This document shows, piece after piece, positions 5,686 through 9,597 of a DNA stretch of 9,597 bases. The stretch covers positions 1 to 9,597 of the forward strand of contig CAJUHN010000150.1 of assembly GCA_910585935.1 (NCBI GenBank), in the 5' to 3' direction. The position numbers and the translations under genes were made by a program. Source of the DNA: an uncultured Lachnospiraceae bacterium. Lineage in GTDB: Bacteria > Bacillota > Clostridia > Lachnospirales > Lachnospiraceae. Position 1 is the stretch's first letter. Every line of letters starts with the position of its first letter. The notes below the pieces were generated by a model. It did no database searches, was not told the origin of the DNA, and worked only from the letters and a program-made list of their open reading frames with translations.

Positions 5686-6291
5686 CTACATTCCTAGTGC
5701 TTTCAGGATTTTTTCGTAGGATTGTAACTCAGGTATTAAGAGAAAATATCCATTGACTTCCATATTATCACCAAAATTAGTTTGAATCAGTAAAACTTCA
5801 TCTCCAATTTTTCCGAATTCAATAGCAGGCACACTTAAAATAGCTCCCGCCATATCAATAGACACATATGGTATAGACATATCAATATTCATATTTAATA
5901 AAGAAGATAATGCAGTTAAATATGAACCAGTAATAATGTTTCCGATTTCGCTAACAGCTGACATTTCCATTTCTCCAAAATCTTCATTTACCTCTATACC
6001 ACTTCCTGCTAATAATTGTCCTACCAGATAATAGGCGGACTTTTTATCCATCATAAACATCATCATACCTTTAATGTCTTGTGATAGAGTAACAAGTATT
6101 GCGACCATAAGTTGTTCTTCATCACCAATTATTTCAGCTAAATATGGGAATTCTACTAATGCGACTTTAGGCACTTTCATATCGATTTTGGAATTTATTA
6201 ATTTTGCAAGCGCTGTAGTTGCATTTCCAGCGCCAATATTCCCTATTTCTTTCAGAATATCTATTTGAATTTCATTTATTCCTTCTTCCAA
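5686..6291 (-). CDS. cheC: CheC, CheY-P phosphatase
   Basis: The 201-residue protein has the internal pseudo-repeat of CheC. The first signature is DILKEIGNIGAGNATTAL (11-28) with Glu15 and Asn18; the second is SAVSEIGNIITGSYLTAL (111-128) with Glu115 and Asn118. Both Glu/Asn pairs needed for phosphatase centres are intact. The protein has the size of a full two-centre CheC, not FliY (no CheW-binding or FliN-like part) and not CheX. It removes phosphate from CheY-P and binds CheD. The start is TTG at 6289-6291. Upstream in the same frame there is only ACA GTT AAG AGG GAG and then the cheW stop pair TAA TGA, so no ATG or GTG is possible. The ribosome site is GAGAGGAAGG (6297-6306). Confidence 0.95.
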   Translation of the reverse strand: MEEGINEIQIDILKEIGNIGAGNATTALAKLINSKIDMKVPKVALVEFPYLAEIIGDEEQLMVAILVTLSQDIKGMMMFMMDKKSAYYLVGQLLAGSGIEVNEDFGEMEMSAVSEIGNIITGSYLTALSSLLNMNIDMSIPYVSIDMAGAILSVPAIEFGKIGDEVLLIQTNFGDNMEVNGYFLLIPELQSYEKILKALGM

Positions 6292-6296
6292 TGTAA

Positions 6297-6306
6297 CCTT
6301 CCTCTC
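6297..6306 (-). promoter_or_regulatory. Ribosome site in front of the cheC TTG start
   Basis: GAGAGGAAGG ends 5 bases before TTG on the minus strand. The cheW stops TAA and TGA lie in the same frame just upstream, so the start must fall within a six-codon stretch in which TTG is the only start codon. Confidence 0.75.
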
Positions 6307-6309
6307 TCA

Positions 6310-6780
6310 TTAATCGATTTCTGATATAATACTGCCAATATTGATAATAGATATTAAAGTTCCCTCATGTTTTCCAAGCATCGCTATGTATTGCATCCTG
6401 CTTTCTGAACCATCTACTGTTGGTTTTTCCATATGTTCTTCATCCAAAGTAACAACTTCACTGACCGCATCTACAATAATTCCGACAGAATTTTGTTTAT
6501 CTGTCTTTACAATAATAATACGGGTATCTTTTGTATATTCTATTTCCTCTAACTCAAATTTCAACCGCAGACTCATAATAGGGATAATCTCACCTCGTAA
6601 GTTAATCACACCCTTATAATAATATTGCGCTTTTGGAACTCTCGTTATTTTCTGCATCCGCACGATATTATTGACATATTGAATATTAATTCCATATTGC
6701 TCTTTTCCTATTTTTGTCACAATAAATTGCTTTACATCTAATACTTTCTTTTCTCCTAGTTCTATTTTCTGTTGTTCCAA
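6310..6780 (-). CDS. cheW: CheW, coupling protein between receptors and CheA
   Basis: This 156-residue single CheW (SH3-like beta) domain contains KQFIVTKIGKEQYGINIQYV (17-36) and KGVINLRGEIIPIMSLRLKF (56-75) with the conserved Gly-Val-Ile-Asn-Leu-Arg-Gly. Two further segments are SVGIIVDAVSEVVTL and a closing MLGKHEGTLISIINI. It links chemoreceptor tips to CheA P5. I place the start at TTG (6778-6780) because AGGTG (6787-6791) lies 6 bases upstream. The GTG at 6787-6789 gives a three-residue longer reading but is itself part of that ribosome site. Either choice leaves the domain whole. The gene follows the cheA stop by 13 bases and ends in a double stop, TAA TGA. Confidence 0.95.
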   Translation of the reverse strand: MEQQKIELGEKKVLDVKQFIVTKIGKEQYGINIQYVNNIVRMQKITRVPKAQYYYKGVINLRGEIIPIMSLRLKFELEEIEYTKDTRIIIVKTDKQNSVGIIVDAVSEVVTLDEEHMEKPTVDGSESRMQYIAMLGKHEGTLISIINIGSIISEID

Positions 6781-6784
6781 AGTA

Positions 6785-6791
6785 ATCACCT
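6785..6791 (-). promoter_or_regulatory. Shine-Dalgarno site pointing to a TTG start for cheW
   Basis: AGGTGAT matches the anti-Shine-Dalgarno core on the minus strand and precedes TTG (6780-6778). It contains the competing GTG (6789-6787), which lacks a good site of its own. The call is probable, not certain. Confidence 0.6.
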
Positions 6792-6793
6792 CT

Positions 6794-8902
6794 CTACAGT
6801 AATGTATTTACATCAAGAATTAATGCAACTTCTCCATCTCCTAAAATAGTAGCACCGCTGAGAAGCTTATTATTATTTAAATATTTTCCGAGTGTCTTAA
6901 TAACGATTTCTTGTTGACCGATCAATTCATCAACTACTAATCCTGCTTTTTTGTCTCCTTTTTGAATAATTACAACAATTAGATTTTCCACTTTTTCTGT
7001 CTGTTCAATGTCTAATACATCACTTAAGCGAATCAAAGGTATGACATTTTCCCGAAAACTAATCACTTCTTTTCCTCTTATATACTTGATATCACCTACA
7101 GAAATATCCTCTATTGTCTGAATTGTATTGAGCGGAATCGCATATTTTTCATCTCCTAAAATTACCATTAAAGCTTGAATAATAGCGAGTGTGAGTGGCA
7201 GACGAATAACAAATGTAGTTCCCACTGTCAGCTCTGTCTTCACTTCAATATCTCCACCTAATCCTTCTATTTTCGTCTTTACTACATCCAGACCAACACC
7301 TCTTCCGGAAACTTCTGTAACTTTTTCAGAAGTAGAAAAACTTGGGCGGAATAATAAATCAAGAAAGGCTTTATCATCCATATTATTTGCCTGTTCTGGA
7401 GTGATTGTACCCTTTTCTAATGCCTTTCTTCTCACTTGTTCGATATCGATTCCGTTGCCATCATCTCTCACTTCAATCACTACATTATTACCGTCTTGAT
7501 AGGCATCTAGAAAAATAGATCCTACTTCTGGTTTTCCTCTTTCTTTACGGATTTCAGCGGATTCTAAGCCATGATCAGCAGAATTTCTTAAAATATGCAT
7601 CAGTGGATCACCGATTTCATCGATAACAGTTCTATCTAACTCGGTATCCTCTCCACTCATATACAATTCCATCTTCTTATTTAATTTTTTACTCAAATCA
7701 CGAATCATTCTTGGGAAACGACTCACTACACTTTCGATAGGAACCATTCTCACTTTCATAACGGATTCATGTAAATTAGTTGTAATACTCTCTAAATATT
7801 CTACCTGTTCACGAATACTCTGTGCTGTTTCACTTTTTTCACTCTCACTGACAGAAACAATTCCATTTTTAGCAGTGATCAATTCACTCACCAAATTCAT
7901 CAAAACGTCTAATTTTTCAATATCCACACGGACAGATCTATTCACTACTGGTTTTCCAGAAGATTGCTGATGTTGTGCTGGTGTCTGTCCTGTCCCTGTT
8001 GTTGGAGCGACTGGTTTCTTGGCAGCTACAACTGGCTCTTCTTTTACCACCTCTTGTACTGGTTTTTCTATATTTTCCACCACTGCTTCTGTCGTCTTAG
8101 CTTCTTCTGTATATTCAGGAGCAGGTAATTCCTCGCCTTCTACAGATTTAATCTCTGATATATTCCCCACAGCTTCTAAAATTTTTTCTAAAGAATCTCT
8201 TGAGATAATAAACAAGCTGAATTCATTTTCAAATTTCTCATCTTCGATATCTTGTGCACTAGGTTCAGAGCGGATAACCTCTCCTAACGGCTCAATATTT
8301 TTAAACACTAAAAATGCTCTTGCCGATTTTAATATACAGCTCTCTTCAATCTTTACCGTCACACCATAATATCTCATACCCATTTTTACTGCTTCATTTG
8401 CTGCATGTCTTTCAAAATCTGTCAAAACTACATCATGATATCCTGCATTTTCTGTCTTTTCTTTTTCTGTTTCTTTTTGCCCTTGTTTTGCTTCTGCTGG
8501 TTCATTCGTTTTATTTCCTTCTTTTACTAGAACATCTTTTAAACGAGCAATAATAGGTTCATTTTCATTTGTCCCCTCATCTGATGTTTCCATAATACAA
8601 GATAAATATTCTTCTAGAGCGTCTAAACATTGAAATACGATATCCACTAAATTTGGATTCACTTTCATTCTGCCTTCTCGCACTTCCATAAATACATTTT
8701 CCATATCATGAGTTAAACGCTGCATCCTCTTATATCCCATTGTACCTGCCATTCCTTTTAAGGAATGTGCAGCTCGGAAAATTTCATCTATGGTATCTTT
8801 ATTCTCTGGTTCTTTTTCCAAGATCAATAATTGATTATTGAGATTCTCTAAATGTTCTTTGGTTTCATCAATAAAAATCTCTAGGTATTGGCTTACATCC
8901 AT
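6794..8902 (-). CDS. cheA: CheA, chemotaxis histidine kinase (full length)
   Basis: The 702-residue protein has all five CheA domains. P1/HPt spans 1-120, with the phospho-acceptor His46 in RAAHSLKGMAG. P2, the response-regulator-binding domain, is about 155-255. A Pro/Glu/Gln linker (256-320) follows. The P3 dimerisation helices are about 322-385, including LVSELITAKNGI and VRMVPIE. The P4 ATPase is about 386-570, with the N-box HILRNSADHGLE (436-447), DDGNGID (480-486) and GRGVGLDVV (533-541). P5, CheW-like, is 571-702. It is a cytoplasmic kinase that phosphorylates CheY and CheB. The ATG at 8900-8902 has AGGTG upstream, inside a non-coding relic of cheB, and shares one base with that relic's TAA. 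Nothing is missing. The P1 part has a second, altered copy immediately upstream (9083-9523). Confidence 0.97.
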   Translation of the reverse strand: MDVSQYLEIFIDETKEHLENLNNQLLILEKEPENKDTIDEIFRAAHSLKGMAGTMGYKRMQRLTHDMENVFMEVREGRMKVNPNLVDIVFQCLDALEEYLSCIMETSDEGTNENEPIIARLKDVLVKEGNKTNEPAEAKQGQKETEKEKTENAGYHDVVLTDFERHAANEAVKMGMRYYGVTVKIEESCILKSARAFLVFKNIEPLGEVIRSEPSAQDIEDEKFENEFSLFIISRDSLEKILEAVGNISEIKSVEGEELPAPEYTEEAKTTEAVVENIEKPVQEVVKEEPVVAAKKPVAPTTGTGQTPAQHQQSSGKPVVNRSVRVDIEKLDVLMNLVSELITAKNGIVSVSESEKSETAQSIREQVEYLESITTNLHESVMKVRMVPIESVVSRFPRMIRDLSKKLNKKMELYMSGEDTELDRTVIDEIGDPLMHILRNSADHGLESAEIRKERGKPEVGSIFLDAYQDGNNVVIEVRDDGNGIDIEQVRRKALEKGTITPEQANNMDDKAFLDLLFRPSFSTSEKVTEVSGRGVGLDVVKTKIEGLGGDIEVKTELTVGTTFVIRLPLTLAIIQALMVILGDEKYAIPLNTIQTIEDISVGDIKYIRGKEVISFRENVIPLIRLSDVLDIEQTEKVENLIVVIIQKGDKKAGLVVDELIGQQEIVIKTLGKYLNNNKLLSGATILGDGEVALILDVNTLL

Positions 8903-9051
8903 TATTGTACACCTACTTTCTTTATAATTGTATCAGCAATCTCAGTAATTGGCAATATTTCATTTGTTAATCCAGCCTGTGCGACCATTTTGGGCATTCC
9001 ATATACCGCACTGGTAGCATCGTCTTGAGCGATTACATAAATCTTTTTCTT
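8902..9051 (-). pseudogene. cheB: Fossil of the cheB 3' end (CheB methylesterase C-terminus, 49 codons)
   Basis: The frame reads KKKIYVIAQDDATSAVYGMP and on to ITEIADTIIKKVGVQ, followed by TAA (8904-8902). This is the end of the CheB methylesterase domain: the IAQDxxTSxVxGMP motif and a closing helix. It has no start, no catalytic Ser, His or upstream Asp and no receiver domain, and TGA at 9052-9054 blocks the frame upstream. It is the by-product of the tandem duplication, not a gene. It may still matter, because its last bases hold the cheA ribosome site AGTAGGTG and the overlapping TAATG. Confidence 0.88.
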
Positions 9052-9082
9052 TCAATGCTTTTTTCCACTGTATTATCTGCTT

Positions 9083-9523
9083 TCATTTGAAATTCCTTGT
9101 TTTAATAGAATAGCATACAAATGGGTAATTTAATAGAATAGCATCTAAACGGGCAATAAGAGGTTCATTTTCATTTGTTCCCTCATTTGATGTTTCTATG
9201 ACACAAGATAAATGTTCCTTTAGAGCCTCTAAACATTGAAATAAAATATCCAATAATTCCGGATTCATCTTCATTCTGTCTACTGCCACTTCGTGACATA
9301 TATTTTCTATATCTTGGGTTAAATACTGCATCCTCTTATATCCCATCATAGCTGCTATTCCCTTTAAAGAATGTGCCATTCGGAACATTTCATATTTGAA
9401 AATTTTATTTATGACATCTTGATTCTCTGGTTCTTTTTCCAAGATTAATAATTGATTATTAAACTTTTCTAACTCTTCTTTCATACCCTCAATAGCAATC
9501 TCTAAGTATTGGCTTTCAGTCAT
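9083..9523 (-). CDS. Stand-alone HPt (P1) domain protein, truncated duplicate of CheA
   Basis: This 146-residue protein is homologous to CheA residues 1-121 (about 84 of 121 aligned residues identical by hand count). It keeps the phospho-acceptor motif AHSLKG with His51, plus GYKRMQ and the closing helices (FQCLEALKEHL). Compared with CheA, five residues (KYEMF, 43-47) are inserted just before the phospho-His helix. P2 to P5 are absent. After IARLDAILL the frame is shifted by a 28-base tandem repeat, giving a new tail (NYPFVCYSIKTRNFK). The ATG at 9521-9523 overlaps the cheB TAA by one base and has AGGTG upstream, as in real cheA, so it should be translated. It could be a phosphate acceptor or sink for CheA in trans, or a decaying relic. 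The open frame despite many changes favours retention; no function is demonstrated. Confidence 0.8.
   Translation of the reverse strand: MTESQYLEIAIEGMKEELEKFNNQLLILEKEPENQDVINKIFKYEMFRMAHSLKGIAAMMGYKRMQYLTQDIENICHEVAVDRMKMNPELLDILFQCLEALKEHLSCVIETSNEGTNENEPLIARLDAILLNYPFVCYSIKTRNFK
9101..9156. repeat. 28-bp tandem repeat, two units
   Basis: Units 9101-9128 and 9129-9156 match at 24 of 28 bases. The right unit aligns with cheA codons around 119-127. The left is an extra copy in which the same frame would read THLYAILL against ARLDAILL. As 28 is not a multiple of three, the repeat shifts the reading frame and creates the tail and stop of the HPt protein. After the left unit, homology to the cheA linker resumes in the original frame (KQG, then NES, then TAA). 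Confidence 0.85.
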
Positions 9524-9597
9524 TATTGTACACCTACCTTCCTTATGATTGTATCAGCAATCTCAGTAATTGGCAATATTTCATTTGTTAATCCAGC
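9523..9597 (-). CDS. cheB: CheB 3' end, partial (24 codons plus stop; continues beyond the right edge)
   Basis: The minus-strand frame reads AGLTNEILPITEIADTII, then RKVGVQ and TAA (9525-9523). It matches the cheB relic at 8902-8976 except for ATT to ATC, AAG to AGG (Lys to Arg) and AAA to AAG. This is the C-terminal helix of a CheB-type protein-glutamate methylesterase, the receptor demethylase activated by CheA. Whether it is the end of the complete cheB or of another tandem partial copy cannot be seen here. Its stop shares a base with the ATG of the HPt gene (TAATG), so the two are coupled. Confidence 0.75.
   Translation of the reverse strand, partial: AGLTNEILPITEIADTIIRKVGVQ

Larger units (their letters stand above)
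8456..9597. repeat. Tandem duplication of the cheB 3' end plus cheA 5' end (second copy runs off the edge)
   Basis: Aligned on the minus strand, cheA start 8902 matches 9523 (offset 621), and the cheB tail 8903-8976 matches 9524-9597 with 3 differences. The repeat unit therefore runs from within cheB (about codon KIYVIAQ) to the cheA linker (about codon 149, near 8456). The copies meet near 9045-9051 in an A-rich stretch. The cheA linker (GAAAAAGAAAAG) and the joint (GAAAGAAAAAG) look alike there, so short-homology joining is plausible. One copy carries a 15-base insertion (9383-9397), a 28-base tandem repeat (9101-9156) and small losses in the linker, which accounts for the offset. Confidence 0.85.

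Noticed and set aside
6787..6789. GTG as the cheW start
   Set aside because: It falls within the AGGTGAT ribosome site and lacks one of its own; TTG nine bases on is better spaced. The difference is three residues only.
8019..8369. Plus-strand open frame of 116 codons (Ser/Thr-rich)
   Set aside because: It is antisense to the CheA linker and P2 region, whose coding frame is secure. It has no ribosome site and no family resemblance.
9046..9086. Short minus-strand frame beginning MKADNTVEKSIERK as a possible upstream part of cheB
   Set aside because: I first tried to read it as frameshifted CheB. It fits better as a decayed piece of the cheA linker (AATGAA and AGCAGA matches, A-rich joint), which also explains the duplication length.
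1..9597. tRNA, rRNA, riboswitch, insertion sequence or CRISPR array
   Set aside because: No matching signatures were seen by eye on either strand apart from the unexplained segment at 1-69; a covariance-model scan was not possible.

Overview
The window is AT-rich (roughly one third G+C by eye) and reads as part of a flagellar/chemotaxis operon of a motile low-GC Firmicute. A member of the Lachnospiraceae or a related clostridial family is the most likely source. The basis is the combination of CheC and CheD with CheA and CheW, a sigma-28 gene next to a FapA (DUF342) gene, and a trailing DUF6115 gene. The assignment rests on family knowledge and gene order; nothing in the window fixes the genus.

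Layout from left to right. Positions 1-69 hold a G+C-rich segment (36 of the first 60 bases) with 7-base inverted ends. It is followed by an AT-rich leader with a 16-base palindrome over an extended -10 promoter, then a lone rightward gene (220-513) for a small phage-type protein. This gene converges on the main operon, and a single 14-bp hairpin (519-559) can terminate transcription from both sides. Everything else runs leftward. In transcription order, from the right edge: cheB 3' end (9523-9597), a truncated HPt-only cheA copy (9083-9523), a cheB 3' fossil (8902-9051), full cheA (6794-8902), cheW, cheC, cheD, a small membrane/coiled-coil gene, the sigma-28 gene (fliA type), fapA, a small basic/acidic hypothetical gene, a DUF6115 gene and an MltG/YceG-like membrane protein gene. 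Spacings are short or overlapping, as in one co-transcribed unit.

How the genes fit together: CheA (kinase) and CheW (adaptor) form the receptor signalling core. CheB and CheD modify receptors, and CheC dephosphorylates CheY-P and binds CheD. The sigma factor directs late flagellar genes. FapA, the two small conserved proteins, the DUF6115 protein and the MltG-like protein are accessory genes that travel with this operon and are poorly understood.

The most unusual region is at the right. A segment made of the cheB 3' end plus the cheA 5' end is present twice in tandem with an offset of 621 bases. The upstream copy encodes a 146-residue protein that is only the phosphotransfer (P1/HPt) domain of CheA. 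It keeps the phospho-accepting His but has a 5-residue insertion just before it and a new C-terminal tail made by an internal 28-bp tandem duplication. The two P1 coding regions differ at about 18% of bases, while the flanking cheB tails differ at only 3 of 74. That contrast is hard to explain by simple ageing of one duplication. Three genes (cheW, cheC, fliA) appear to start with TTG.
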